Origin: Vitreimonas flagellata
GTDB lineage: Bacteria > Pseudomonadota > Alphaproteobacteria > Caulobacterales > Aquidulcibacteraceae
DNA: 64,000 bases
Direction of reading: 5' to 3'
Assembly (NCBI RefSeq): GCF_004634425.1
Contig: NZ_SBJL01000003.1
Span: 1-64,000, forward strand
Part shown: positions 50,025 to 58,314 of the stretch, piece after piece
Numbering within the stretch: position 1 is the stretch's first letter
How the letters are laid out: each line of letters starts with the position of its first letter
Notes under the pieces: model-generated
Seen by the model: the letters and a program-made list of their open reading frames with translations, nothing else
Databases searched by the model: none
What the model was told of the DNA's origin: nothing
Made by a program: the position numbers and the translations under genes

Positions 50025-50213
50025 TCAATCGTCGTCATCTTCGTCTTCGTCGTCATCACCGTCCGGGATCGCCGCGCCGATGACCGCGCCCGTGGTCTTC
50101 ACGCCGGTGCTGACTACGGCGCCGGTCACGTCAACCGCCGCGCCAACAACCGCGCCCGCCAAACAGCCGCTCAGCGACATCAGCATGGCCGCGACAAGTG
50201 CAAATCTGAGCAT
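50025..50213 (-). CDS. Small glycine-zipper lipoprotein with acidic tail
   Basis: The 62-residue protein has a lipobox (MSLSGC), a Gly/Ala/Val-rich segment (AGAVVGAAVDVTGAVVSTGV) and a C-terminal run of 11 Asp/Glu residues after PDG. Small lipoproteins of this form (NF033-type hypothetical) occur in Caulobacterales, but their function is not known. The composition is unlike its neighbours. The ATG follows a weak site. Confidence 0.75.
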   Translation of the reverse strand: MLRFALVAAMLMSLSGCLAGAVVGAAVDVTGAVVSTGVKTTGAVIGAAIPDGDDDEDEDDDD

Positions 50214-50296
50214 ATCCGTCCCCGCGTCCGTCCCCGCGCTCTAACGCGCATCAGCCTTGCGCCGCGCCCAGCTCTAGGCAAGCGCGGTGTGCAGCA

Positions 50297-50830
50297 TCAC
50301 GCACTGCAGCGCATGTCGTCGATGTCGAACGTGTCATCGACGCCCTGATCCGTGCGGCGACGGAAGGGCCCCGCATAATTCGGGTTTTGGCCCTTGCGGC
50401 GATCCGGCCCGAAGAAATCGCCACTGCGCACGTAAAGCCGCGTGTCTGTGAGCGCGAAGGAGACGCGTTCAAACAACAGCCGCGCGCTGATCGGCTTTTT
50501 GACAAAGCCGGTGACGCCCGCGTCGCGCGCTGCGGCCACACGAGAAATTTCGGTGTGCGCCGTCAGCATCAGGATCGGCACGTATGGATTGGGGCTCTCG
50601 CCCGATTGGCGCAGCATGCGGGCGAAGGCGAGGCCGTCGATCGGCTCCATCTTCCAGTCCAGCAGCACCAGATCGATCGGTGTCGTGCGCATCAGCTCAA
50701 GCGCCTCAGCCGCCGTTTCGGCTTCCGACATCTGATAAATGCCGCTGGCGCGCAGCAGGCAGCGGATCACGAAGCGCATCTGGGGGCTGTCGTCCACCAT
50801 CAGCACATGGATGTCGCTCAGCGACGTCAT
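50297..50830 (-). CDS. Single-domain response regulator with basic C-terminal extension
   Basis: The 177-residue protein has a receiver domain (HVLMVDDSPQMRFVIRCLLR; phospho-Asp in LVLLDWKMEPIDGLAFAR; Thr in LMLTAHTEISR; Lys in GFVKKPISARLLFERV). A tail with FFGPDRRKGQNPNYAGPFRR follows, a motif seen behind receivers of stand-alone alphaproteobacterial regulators. The output is unknown. There is no neighbouring kinase. Confidence 0.88.
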   Translation of the reverse strand: MTSLSDIHVLMVDDSPQMRFVIRCLLRASGIYQMSEAETAAEALELMRTTPIDLVLLDWKMEPIDGLAFARMLRQSGESPNPYVPILMLTAHTEISRVAAARDAGVTGFVKKPISARLLFERVSFALTDTRLYVRSGDFFGPDRRKGQNPNYAGPFRRRTDQGVDDTFDIDDMRCSA

Positions 50831-50912
50831 GCTCGTTCACGCTCCTTCAGAATGACCTGAGAGAAACGCCCGAACGGCAAACAGGTGGTAAATATTGACC
50901 GGTTCTGGGTCG

Positions 50913-50954
50913 AAAAACCGGCCCGCCCGCTACTTTGTCGCGCGGACGGGCCGG
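50913..50954 (-). terminator. Intrinsic terminator of the pirin-like gene
   Basis: On the minus strand CCGGCCCGTCCGC (50942-50954) pairs with GCGGGCGGGCCGG (50918-50930) with one G-T pair, an 11-nt loop and a TTTTT tail (50913-50917). It lies 46 bp after the pirin stop. Confidence 0.88.
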
Positions 50955-50999
50955 TGGTTGCCGGTTGCCGCCTAAAATGACGCCAGTCTTTGAGCGCGC

Positions 51000-51710
51000 T
51001 CAGATTTGCGGCGCGTCGACCAGCACGATCTCAGCATCGTCCGAGGCTTCGATCCGGATGGCGTCCTCGGCGCTGATGGCCGCCCCATCGCGCGGCCCGA
51101 GTTCGATCCCGTTGACCTTCGCCGCCCCCTTGGCCAGCGCCACATAAGCATGGCGGCCTTGGCCGAGCGGGTAGGAGACGTCTTGCCCCTTGTTCAAGGT
51201 CGCCGCCAACACGCGCGCATCCTGCCGGATCGGCAGCGCGCCTGCGCTTTGATCGTCCGCATAGCCAGACGCCAGCGTCACCAACGACCCGGCGCGGTCC
51301 GCCTTCGGAAACTTGGCCGACCCCCAATAGGGTTTGCCGCCGCGCTCCTTCGGCAGAATCCAGATCTGATAGATCGTCGTTTTCTCGTCTTCGAGATTGT
51401 ATTCGGCGTGCGTCACGCCGGAGCCCGCGCTCATCACCTGCACGTCCCCCGCTTCGGTGCGGCCGCGATTGCCCAGCGAATCCTGGTGCGTGATCGCGCC
51501 GGAACGCACGTAGGTAATGATTTCCATGTCGCTGTGCGGATGCGGCGGGAAGCCCGTCTTCGGCTCGATTGTGTCGTCGTTCCAGACGCGCAGCGCACCC
51601 CAATGCACGCGCTCCGGATCGTGATAGCCGGAGAAGGAAAAATGGTAGCGCGCCGCAAGCCAGTCCGCGTCGAACTTGCCCAGGCTGTCGAAGCTGCGTT
51701 TCTCAATCAT
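51000..51710 (-). CDS. Pirin-like bicupin protein (YhhW type)
   Basis: The 236-residue protein is a bicupin with the metal ligands in FPPHPHSDMEIITYV (two His) and GVTHAEYN (His, Glu). Pirins are iron-binding; E. coli YhhW has quercetinase activity in vitro. An N-terminal FDSLGKFDADWLAARYHFSF and GYHDPERVHWGALRV are typical. The gene has its own terminator. Regulatory context is not visible. Confidence 0.9.
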   Translation of the reverse strand: MIEKRSFDSLGKFDADWLAARYHFSFSGYHDPERVHWGALRVWNDDTIEPKTGFPPHPHSDMEIITYVRSGAITHQDSLGNRGRTEAGDVQVMSAGSGVTHAEYNLEDEKTTIYQIWILPKERGGKPYWGSAKFPKADRAGSLVTLASGYADDQSAGALPIRQDARVLAATLNKGQDVSYPLGQGRHAYVALAKGAAKVNGIELGPRDGAAISAEDAIRIEASDDAEIVLVDAPQI

Positions 51711-51829
51711 GGGATCACCTTTCGACGCCCCATGTTGGCGCCGATTTGCGCGCTCTCAAGGCACAGATTGAATACTGGCTTGACGTGTGCGCTCAGCCGT
51801 CGTGCTTAGGCAGGACGAGGGAGGAGTAC

Positions 51830-52324
51830 ATGAAAAAATTCATTCTCGCGGCCGCGGCGTCGTTCGCGCTCGCAGCATGCGGCCAACCCGCCGAAGCGCC
51901 GACGGAAGAGGCGGCGCCCGCCGCGCCGGAATCGCTGATGGAGCAAATCCAAGCCATGGCGCCGGACCAGCAGCCCGTCTTCGCCTGGCAACAACTCACT
52001 GCCTACCAAGGCGCACACCCCGAAGCGCAGCCGCCGTGCACCTCGATCCGCGCCGCTGAAGCGCGCGGCATTGTCCCGCCGAACATCGATCCGGCGAGCA
52101 TTTATGCGGGCCACGCGGGCTCGCTCGTGTTCGCCATTCAGTGTGGTCCGCAGCTCACGCAGGTGCGATCTGATCCGGCTGAACATTGGCTGGTGATATT
52201 CGCACCGGGCGCCACGGAAGCGGCGGTGCTGAATTGCGCCGACGGCACACGCGATCTCTGCGCCGGTCGCACGCTGCCGACGGTGGACGCCATGCCGACG
52301 CCCGCGCCGGCTGCAACGCCGTAA
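51830..52324 (+). CDS. Putative lipoprotein of unknown function
   Basis: The 164-residue protein has a lipobox (FALAAC, Cys17), a Pro/Ala/Glu-rich linker (GQPAEAPTEEAAPAAPESLM) and a domain with conserved-looking Cys at about 62, 97, 140 and 148. It ends in PAPAATP. It may be anchored to a membrane. GGGAGGAG precedes the ATG. A GCGCGCC/GGCGCGC hairpin lies between it and the convergent META-domain gene. I recognise no family. Confidence 0.72.
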   Translation: MKKFILAAAASFALAACGQPAEAPTEEAAPAAPESLMEQIQAMAPDQQPVFAWQQLTAYQGAHPEAQPPCTSIRAAEARGIVPPNIDPASIYAGHAGSLVFAIQCGPQLTQVRSDPAEHWLVIFAPGATEAAVLNCADGTRDLCAGRTLPTVDAMPTPAPAATP

Positions 52325-52349
52325 ACAACACCGTAGAAGGGAGCGCGCC

Positions 52350-52757
52350 TTAGGGCGCGCTTCCCACACGCGTGAACCGCGCCACATCCGCGCCCGCGAT
52401 ATCGCGCAGGATCAATGTATCGCCTTCGATGACGGCGATTTGCGTATCGCGGATCGCCGCCAGGAAGCGTTGCTCCACTTCCATCCGCGCCGGCTCGCAC
52501 ATCATCCTGGTCAGCCCAGCATCGCCGAAGCTCATCGCCACACCTTCGCCATGCGTGACGCCAGCGAACCAACGATTGCACCCGGCGTGGCCGGACGCGC
52601 GGCCATCCGCGAATTCAATTGTCGGCGCATGTTCGCCGCCGCTGGCTTCGCGCCAGCTTGAGCCGTCGAGCGGATTATCCATTGGCGTCTCCGGCGCTGT
52701 AGCGCATGCGGCCAACGCCAAAGAAGCAATCGCTGCGCGTATCAAACTGGATCCCAT
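52350..52757 (-). CDS. META-domain lipoprotein (HslJ-like)
   Basis: The 135-residue protein has a lipobox (LALAAC) and a META domain: LDGSSWREASGGEHAPTIEF, GHAGCNRWFAGV, MMCEPARMEVEQRFLAAI, with GCNRW and the Cys-Glu pair as in HslJ-type proteins, which act in envelope/heat or drug stress. The ATG overlaps the stop region of the upstream SDR gene by 16 bp (same strand), so expression may be coupled. Confidence 0.87.
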   Translation of the reverse strand: MGSSLIRAAIASLALAACATAPETPMDNPLDGSSWREASGGEHAPTIEFADGRASGHAGCNRWFAGVTHGEGVAMSFGDAGLTRMMCEPARMEVEQRFLAAIRDTQIAVIEGDTLILRDIAGADVARFTRVGSAP

Positions 52758-53659
52758 GAGAACACACTCGCTGAGGCCCCCAGGTCAGTATAGTTCGCTT
52801 TCAGCGCCGGCAAAGCGTGATCGATGATGCTCTCGGGCGACCACCCCTCAACGCGCGCCATGCCACGCACCGGGCGCGGCTGGTTGAACAGGAACAATTC
52901 GTTGCCGCGCACCGCGAATACCTGGCCGGTCGTGTCCTTCGCGCCGTCCGCGCACAAAGCCACTGCGATCTGCGCCACTTGATCGGCGCGCATGTTCTTC
53001 TTGATCCGCTCGACGCGCGCGGCACTCGCTTCATCCTTCACCGGGATCGAGGCGATCATCCGTGTCCACGCAAATGGCGCGAGCACATTCGAGCGCACAT
53101 TCTTGGCCGCGTTCTCCATCGCAATAATGTGCGAGAGCGACATGACGCCCAATTTCGCCGCGCCATAATTGGCTTGGCCGATATTGCCGATGAGGCCGGT
53201 GGTGGAGGTGAACAGCACATAGGCGCCGTCTTCCTGCGCGCGGAAATGTTCGATCGAGGCGCGCGTCACGTTGAACGCGCCGTTCAAATGCACGTCGATG
53301 ACGGCCTTCCAATCCTCCACCGCCATCTTGTGGAACATGCCGTCGCGCAAAATCCCGGCTGGATTGATCACCGCGTGCAGCCCGCCGAATTCCTTCTTGG
53401 CCTGCTCAAACATCGAGGCGACCGCGTCGTAATCGGTGACGCTGTCCGAGTTCGAAATCGCCGTACCGCCCGCGGCGCGAATTTCCTGCGCCACAGTTTC
53501 GGCCGGCCCCGCTGAGCCCGCGTCATCGCCCTTCAGCGTGCCGCCCAGATCGTTGACCAGCACGGCCGCACCCTCGCGCCCCGCCAGCAACGCGCACTCG
53601 CGCCCAATCCCATTGCCGCCGCCCGTCACGACCACGACCTTGCCGCTCAACACGCCCAT
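52742..53659 (-). CDS. Short-chain dehydrogenase/reductase
   Basis: The 305-residue SDR has the cofactor site VVVTGGGNGIGRECALLAGR and D/N motifs (INPAGILRDGMFHKM). The catalytic residues are in FTSTTGLIGNIGQANYGAAK (Ser..Tyr..Lys). The C-terminal extension (PVRGMARVEGWSPESIIDHA) is typical of SDRs from the multifunctional hydroxyacyl-CoA dehydrogenase group (FabG-like, peroxisomal MFE-2 type), suggesting a 3-hydroxyacyl-CoA substrate. The ATG 53659 has GGAGG 5 nt upstream, so it is preferred over 53671. Confidence 0.88.
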   Translation of the reverse strand: MGVLSGKVVVVTGGGNGIGRECALLAGREGAAVLVNDLGGTLKGDDAGSAGPAETVAQEIRAAGGTAISNSDSVTDYDAVASMFEQAKKEFGGLHAVINPAGILRDGMFHKMAVEDWKAVIDVHLNGAFNVTRASIEHFRAQEDGAYVLFTSTTGLIGNIGQANYGAAKLGVMSLSHIIAMENAAKNVRSNVLAPFAWTRMIASIPVKDEASAARVERIKKNMRADQVAQIAVALCADGAKDTTGQVFAVRGNELFLFNQPRPVRGMARVEGWSPESIIDHALPALKANYTDLGASASVFSWDPV

Positions 53660-53710
53660 GCGTTCCTCCATGCGCGCGCATGTAAGGCGCCGCGCAGAGC
53701 GCGTGCAAGC

Positions 53711-54192
53711 TCACCTAGGGGAGACGATTAAGGACTTGGGGTTCGGCGCGGGCGCGGAGGTTAGCGAGACTGTGACTTTCTTTGCGACTTCATCGAGCGT
53801 CGCCGTCAGCCGGTTGATCTGCGAGGCGCTTGCGGCGAGTTCTGGCCCGTAGCGGGTGATGAGATATTCGCGGTTTGCGCTCAAGGTTTGCAGATGTGCG
53901 GCCGTGAGCTTGCGCAACACTAAACCGCCGTCGATAGCATGCGTTGCGCGCGCGGCGAGGTTATGTCCCAGGGCGCGGATCTTTGACGCCGCGAACCCGC
54001 GATGCAGCAACAGCGCGCTGAGATAAGCTCAATCGCGTGAATGGCGGCGAGTCGAAATGGCGCGCGCGTGAGCGGCTTTGCGACTCTGCTGGATTTCTCC
54101 AATAGCAGATGCGCCGCCTTCCGATACTCGTCGGCCAGCGCGCGGATTTGTTGCGGCGTCGCCAACTCGCCAGGATATGTCTGGTCCGCCAT
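53711..54192 (-). pseudogene. HEPN-like gene with a one-base deletion
   Basis: The reading frame from ATG 54192 (MADQTYPGELATPQQIRALA) ends with HAIELIS and then loses sense. The +1 frame from there continues as ALLLHRGFAASKIRALGHNL and on to a stop at 53711. Restoring one T near 54024-54027 (GAGCTTATC to GAGCTTTATC) gives IELYLSALLLHRG, a natural join. The spliced product would have about 160 residues with the HAIELxLxALLL...LGHNL pattern seen in HEPN-fold proteins. It is either a decayed gene or a base-call error. Confidence 0.7.
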
Positions 54193-54289
54193 AGAGCCGA
54201 TGCTAGTCGGGTCACCAACAAAAATGACTTAAGCGCCAACGCGAAAGAGGGTTAAGCGCACTTATGCAAAGCCGCGCCGGATCGCGCGC

Positions 54290-54967
54290 TCAATCCTCAA
54301 ACCCCACAAACACCACCGCCTCGTCCACGCTCTTGCGCCGTGACACCACCGCGTTCGCGGGAAAATCATTGTCCGGATAGCCCATCGCGACGCAGATCAT
54401 GATCACTTGGTCATCGGTTATGCCCGCATGCTCGCGCACGACGGGCGATTGCATGATGCCTTGGCTGTTGATCACGCAGCCGAGCCCGCGCGACCAGGCG
54501 GCGTTCACCAGCGCGTTGGTCACGCCGCCGCAATCGAACGGGCCGATATCGCCGCCATGAATGGAGCGATCATAGGTGACGACGATCGAAACAGGCGCAT
54601 CGAATTGGCGAAAGCCGCGCAACACCCAATCCTTGCGCTTCTCGACATCATGACGATCGATGCCCATCACGGCGAACAATTGTTTGGCGATCTCGATCTG
54701 GCGCTCGCGATGCACGCCTTCATAAGCGCCATGCCCCCGCGACTCGCGCGATTCCGGCACGCCGGCGAGATTGCGCTCGGTGTTGCCGGCGCGAATGCGA
54801 TCGAGCGGTTCACCGGTGACGACGTAGAAATTCCACGGCTGCGTGTTGAGCGATGAGGGCGCCCGCATCGCCAGCGCCATCACGTCGCGAATGACGTCCT
54901 TCGGCACCGGCTCGCGCTTGAACCCGCGAATAGAGCGCCGCCCAAGCACCACGTCGTCATATTGCAT
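54290..54967 (-). CDS. Nitroreductase (NfnB/PnbA-like)
   Basis: The 225-residue FMN enzyme has GRRSIRGFKREPVPKDVIRD, MRAPSSLNTQPWNFYVVTG (FMN contacts) and SRGLGCVINSQGIMQSPVVR. It ends AMGYPDNDFPANAVVSRR, the core of type-I oxygen-insensitive nitroreductases. Physiological substrates are unknown; quinones or nitroaromatics are usual in vitro. It is distinct from the operon-linked flavoprotein at 7957. Start codon 54967 follows a GGATGCG-type weak site. Confidence 0.9.
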   Translation of the reverse strand: MQYDDVVLGRRSIRGFKREPVPKDVIRDVMALAMRAPSSLNTQPWNFYVVTGEPLDRIRAGNTERNLAGVPESRESRGHGAYEGVHRERQIEIAKQLFAVMGIDRHDVEKRKDWVLRGFRQFDAPVSIVVTYDRSIHGGDIGPFDCGGVTNALVNAAWSRGLGCVINSQGIMQSPVVREHAGITDDQVIMICVAMGYPDNDFPANAVVSRRKSVDEAVVFVGFED

Positions 54968-55031
54968 CGCATCCTCCGCGGCGGATTCTAGCAGCCGGAA
55001 GGGGGCACGCTAGATGCCCATAGGGCAGCGG

Positions 55032-56300
55032 TTACGACGCCCGTTCGTCCATCGGCTCGAACCCGTCCGCCTTCGCGAGTTCTGGGAACAGCCGCATCCA
55101 GCCGAGGGACGCAAACACCGCCGCGACGCCGCCGATCGTCACCGCCATCACCGGCCCGAAAATCCGCGCCATCAAGCCGGCCTCGAAATCGCCCAGCTCG
55201 TTTGAGGCGGAGATGAACACGAAGCTTACCGCCGCCACGCGGCCGCGCATCGCGTCCGGCGTGTTCAATTGGATCAGGGTTTGGCGCACATAGACGGAGA
55301 TCATGTCGACGCCGCCGGCGACCGCGAGCGCCAGCGCCGTCAGCCACAAATATTCCGAGAGCCCGAAGACGATTGTCGCCAGGCCAAACGCAATCGTCGC
55401 GCCGAACATCCAGAAGCCGACGCGCGCGCGGAGCGGCTTCACCGCAAGCCAAAGTGCGACGCTGGCCGCGCCGACGCCCATCGCCGAACGCAAAATGCCC
55501 AGCTCACTCGGGCCCGCATGCAAAATGTCGCGTGCGAACACCGGCAACAGCGCCACAGCACCCGCGAGCAGCACGACAACGAGATCGAGGGAGATCGCGC
55601 CAAGCACAATCTTGTTCTTCCAAACAAAGCGCAGGCCCTCGGCAATCATGCCCAAGGTGCGCGCGTCGGTGACCGGCTCTTGTTTTGGCGCCTTCAAGAA
55701 AACGAGCAGCAAGGCCGATACGACAAGCAGCACGAACGCTGTCGCATACGGCACGGCTACGCCGAGTCCGTAAAGTAAGCCGCCCGCAGCTGGCCCTATG
55801 ATTAGCGACGATTGAAACGCCAGCGACGACCAAGCGATGCCTTGTGGGAGTTCGTCGCGCGGCAACAGCATCGGCATGATCGCGCTCGCCGCCGGCGGCA
55901 TGAACGCATTGATCACGCCGGCGCTGATCGCCGCCGCAAACACCGCCGGGATCACGACATCCGGACCCATACCCGACGCGAACACGAGCCAAAGCAAGAT
56001 CAGCGCTTTGGCGCTCATGCAAGCGATCAGAATGAGCCGGCGATTGTAGCGATCCGCCGCTTGTCCGCCGAACAGCGAGAGCACCAGGAGCGGCAAGAAT
56101 TGCGCAAGGCCGACAAGGCCCAACACGAACGCCGCTTCGGCGATGCTCTGGCCGTGCGCGCGCGCGGAATCGTAAACCTGCCAGCCCATCGCGGTCGCCT
56201 GGACCTGGATCGCGAACGTCGCGAACCAGCGCGCGGCCCAAAACTGAGCGAACAGCCGGTGGCGGAAGATATCGAGGGAAGGGATGCGAAGGGAAGCCAA
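55032..56300 (-). CDS. MFS exporter (EntS/DUF894-like)
   Basis: The 422-residue protein has 12 predicted membrane helices and the MFS loop LFGGQAADRYNRRLILIACM (between helices 2 and 3). Large blocks such as IPAVFAAAISAGVINAFMPP and SFVFISASNELGDFEAGLMA match the EntS/DUF894 exporter group. In enterobacteria EntS exports enterobactin. No siderophore genes are nearby, so the substrate is open. It has no obvious partners. Confidence 0.9.
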   Translation of the reverse strand: MASLRIPSLDIFRHRLFAQFWAARWFATFAIQVQATAMGWQVYDSARAHGQSIAEAAFVLGLVGLAQFLPLLVLSLFGGQAADRYNRRLILIACMSAKALILLWLVFASGMGPDVVIPAVFAAAISAGVINAFMPPAASAIMPMLLPRDELPQGIAWSSLAFQSSLIIGPAAGGLLYGLGVAVPYATAFVLLVVSALLLVFLKAPKQEPVTDARTLGMIAEGLRFVWKNKIVLGAISLDLVVVLLAGAVALLPVFARDILHAGPSELGILRSAMGVGAASVALWLAVKPLRARVGFWMFGATIAFGLATIVFGLSEYLWLTALALAVAGGVDMISVYVRQTLIQLNTPDAMRGRVAAVSFVFISASNELGDFEAGLMARIFGPVMAVTIGGVAAVFASLGWMRLFPELAKADGFEPMDERAS

Positions 56301-56422
56301 GCGGGCCGGACCATGCGCTTGGGCGGTGCGAGTCGCAACAGCGCGCCCCGCATGACAGACCCGCGATTGACGCGCCCGTCAGCCGGCCCTATGCGCGGCG
56401 CCTCTTGATCGAAGGAAGAGCA

Positions 56423-56917
56423 TTGGCCCAGACGCTGATCGCCGAAAAGCCGGAGCATGCCGAAGGCGTTGAGCACGTGCTCGAACGCGCGTTCGGTCCG
56501 GGGCGCTTCGCCAAGACGAGCGAGCGCGTGCGCGAGCGCGGCGCTGTGTTCGAGCCCGGCTTATCGCGCGTGGCGCTGAACGCGGCGGGCGAGGTGATTG
56601 GCGTGTGCCGCATCTGGCGTGCGGAGGCGGGTCAGCCTGTCTATTTCCTTGGGCCGCTCGCGGTCGATCCCGACGCCCAATCGGGCGGCTTGGGTTTGGC
56701 TTTGGTGCAGGCGTGCGTGGCCGCGTGTCGCGCCGTCGGCGGCGGCGCCATCGTGCTCGTGGGCGCAGAGAAATTCTTCGCGCCGGCCGGCTTCACGCGC
56801 GTGCCCGATGGTCGCGTCAGCCTGCCGGGCCCGACCGATCCGGCGCGATTGCTCTGGCAAGCGCTTCGTCCGGGCGGGCTCGATAAGATCGAAGGCGAAC
56901 TGCGCGCGCCGCGTTAG
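56423..56917 (+). CDS. GNAT-family N-acetyltransferase (YhbS-like)
   Basis: The 164-residue protein is a compact GNAT enzyme with the acetyl-CoA motif LAVDPDAQSGGLGLALVQAC and a YhbS-like end GAEKFFAPAGFTRV. The substrate is unknown. It lacks an ATG near the start: TTG 56423 after GAAGGAAGAG is taken as start, while TTG 56405 is an alternative. It overlaps the convergent CBS-domain gene by 4 bp. Confidence 0.82.
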   Translation: MAQTLIAEKPEHAEGVEHVLERAFGPGRFAKTSERVRERGAVFEPGLSRVALNAAGEVIGVCRIWRAEAGQPVYFLGPLAVDPDAQSGGLGLALVQACVAACRAVGGGAIVLVGAEKFFAPAGFTRVPDGRVSLPGPTDPARLLWQALRPGGLDKIEGELRAPR

Positions 56918-57330
56918 TGGTGCGCGCTCACGGCGCCCAACACCTCGCCGGAGAGCGCCTTCGACGCCGCTGACGAAATATCGCCGAGCGCCAGAATGCC
57001 GACCATGCGCTTGTCCGCATTGATCACCGGCATCCGCCGCACGCGCCGTTCTTCCATGCGCCGCACAGCCGTCAGCAGCTCTTCGTCTTCGGAGCACCAC
57101 ACGACTTTCGGCGTCATGATATCCCGCGCCTTCAGCGCCGAAATATCTTTGCGGTCCGCCACGCCGCGACAGATGATGTCGCGATCCGTGACGATGCCGA
57201 TGAGCCGATCGTTTTGCCCTATCGGTATGGCGCCGACATCGTGGCGCCGCATCATGTGGGCGAGCTCGGCCACCGACGTATCCGGCTCGGCCCACTTCAC
57301 CCCAACATGCATGGCGTCTTTCACTCTCAT
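56914..57330 (-). CDS. Paired CBS-domain protein
   Basis: The 138-residue protein consists of two CBS domains: CBS1 (VKDAMHVGVKWAEPDTSVAE ... GIVTDRDIICRG) and CBS2 (VRDIMTP-type RDIMTPKVVWCSEDEELLTA ... MPVINADKRMVGILALGDIS). Such stand-alone pairs bind adenosine nucleotides and act as energy sensors for unknown partners. No partner gene is adjacent. Confidence 0.93.
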   Translation of the reverse strand: MRVKDAMHVGVKWAEPDTSVAELAHMMRRHDVGAIPIGQNDRLIGIVTDRDIICRGVADRKDISALKARDIMTPKVVWCSEDEELLTAVRRMEERRVRRMPVINADKRMVGILALGDISSAASKALSGEVLGAVSAHH

Positions 57331-57389
57331 GGCGTGCTCCCTTATGCGCGGATGTTTCCGCGTCTGGTTGGAACAAGCGCCGAGGCGAG

Positions 57390-57412
57390 TGCGCGCTAGG
57401 CGCTAGCGCGCA
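57390..57412. repeat. Hairpin between the curlin-like and CBS genes
   Basis: TGCGCGCTA (57390-57398) pairs perfectly with TAGCGCGCA (57404-57412) over a 5-nt loop. No T-run follows on either side, so it is not a standard terminator. It lies 13 bp downstream of the curlin-like stop. Confidence 0.6.
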
Positions 57413-57424
57413 TTCTAGACCCGA

Positions 57425-57796
57425 TTAACGCGGGCACCAATAGATGCGCTTGCCGCGGATCACGGTGCGGCCTTCTTGGCGACCGCGACGGGTTTCCACT
57501 ACCGTCGTGCGCTCGCCGCCGTTTTGTTCAAGACGCGTGTCCAGATTGTTGCCGATCTGATAGATGCAGCCATTGTTGTTGTTGCCGTTCTGCACGACGA
57601 CTGCTGTCGAACCGTTGCCGCGTTGCGACACGCCGGCATTGTTGTTCGACCCGTTCTGCGCCACGCCCGCGCCGTTGTTGTTGCCGACTTGGCTGACCGT
57701 CACTTGGTTGCCGCGCACCCAAGCTTGGGCCGATGCCGTCGTCGGCGCGATCGCGCTCATCAACACAGCGGCCGCCAAAAGAGTTTGCTTGATCAT
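57425..57796 (-). CDS. Curlin-repeat protein (CsgB-like), last gene of the curli locus
   Basis: The 123-residue secreted protein has a signal peptide (LLAAAVLMSAIAPTTASAQA) and curlin-type repeats with Asn/Gln ladders: VTVSQVGNNNGAGVAQNGSN, NNAGVSQRGNGSTAVVVQNG, NNNNGCIYQIGNNLDTRLEQ. The C-terminus turns basic (TRRGRQEGRTVIRGKRIYWC), as in CsgB-type nucleators. The start is at the signal peptide. In the minus-strand order it follows the major curlin and CsgH. Confidence 0.82.
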   Translation of the reverse strand: MIKQTLLAAAVLMSAIAPTTASAQAWVRGNQVTVSQVGNNNGAGVAQNGSNNNAGVSQRGNGSTAVVVQNGNNNNGCIYQIGNNLDTRLEQNGGERTTVVETRRGRQEGRTVIRGKRIYWCPR

Positions 57797-57822
57797 CGTA
57801 CGAGCTCCCAAATCTATATCAG

Positions 57823-58221
57823 TTACGAGCGCACATCGTCACGGCAAACCACGCCGCCGCCGTCGCGCAACACCAGACGCGCGCGGTAATAGTCGCGCCG
57901 GCCCATGCTGAATTCCGCTTCGCCGAGCAATTGCTCGCCGGCGCTCAGATCGAATGCGCCTTCCTGGACGATGTCGGACGAACCGCCCGCGCCATCCTTG
58001 GTGACGACGAATTCGTAATCGCCGTAAGCGTTGCGATCACCGCGCGCCAAGGCTTCCAGCCGCACGCCGTGCAGGGTTGGCGTGCGCCGCACCATGCATT
58101 CCACGGCATCATTCTCGTAAGCGATCGGCGTTGCACGAACCGGCGAAGGCTCTGGATGCGCACTCGCGGCGCACGCGCTCGCGGCGATCAAAGCGGTGGC
58201 GGTGAGAACTGACTTCCACAT
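57823..58221 (-). CDS. csgH: CsgH-like curli secretion/assembly inhibitor
   Basis: The 132-residue protein has a signal peptide (ALIAASACAASAH) and a CsgH-type body: VECMVRRTPTLHGVRLEALA, YEFVVTKDGAGGSSDIVQEG and a second Cys in GVVCRDDVR. In Rhodopseudomonas, CsgH is a periplasmic chaperone that stops curlins from forming amyloid prematurely. It sits between two curlin-repeat genes, the expected place. The ATG 58221 (MWKS) has GGAG upstream. Confidence 0.75.
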   Translation of the reverse strand: MWKSVLTATALIAASACAASAHPEPSPVRATPIAYENDAVECMVRRTPTLHGVRLEALARGDRNAYGDYEFVVTKDGAGGSSDIVQEGAFDLSAGEQLLGEAEFSMGRRDYYRARLVLRDGGGVVCRDDVRS

Positions 58222-58262
58222 TTCCAAATCTCCAATGAAGGAGGTGAAGGGCGAAGAGGGTG

Positions 58263-58293
58263 GGAGGAGCGCTCGGGGGGAAAGCGCTCCTCC
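58263..58293. repeat. Perfect 11-bp hairpin between the curlin gene and csgH
   Basis: GGAGGAGCGCT (58263-58273) pairs perfectly with AGCGCTCCTCC (58283-58293) over 9 bases. It lies in the 93-bp gap after the curlin gene on the transcribed (minus) strand. It may reduce read-through and so keep the structural curlin far more abundant than CsgH. Confidence 0.75.
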
Positions 58294-58314
58294 GCTCCCT
58301 TGCGTCGCTGACGG

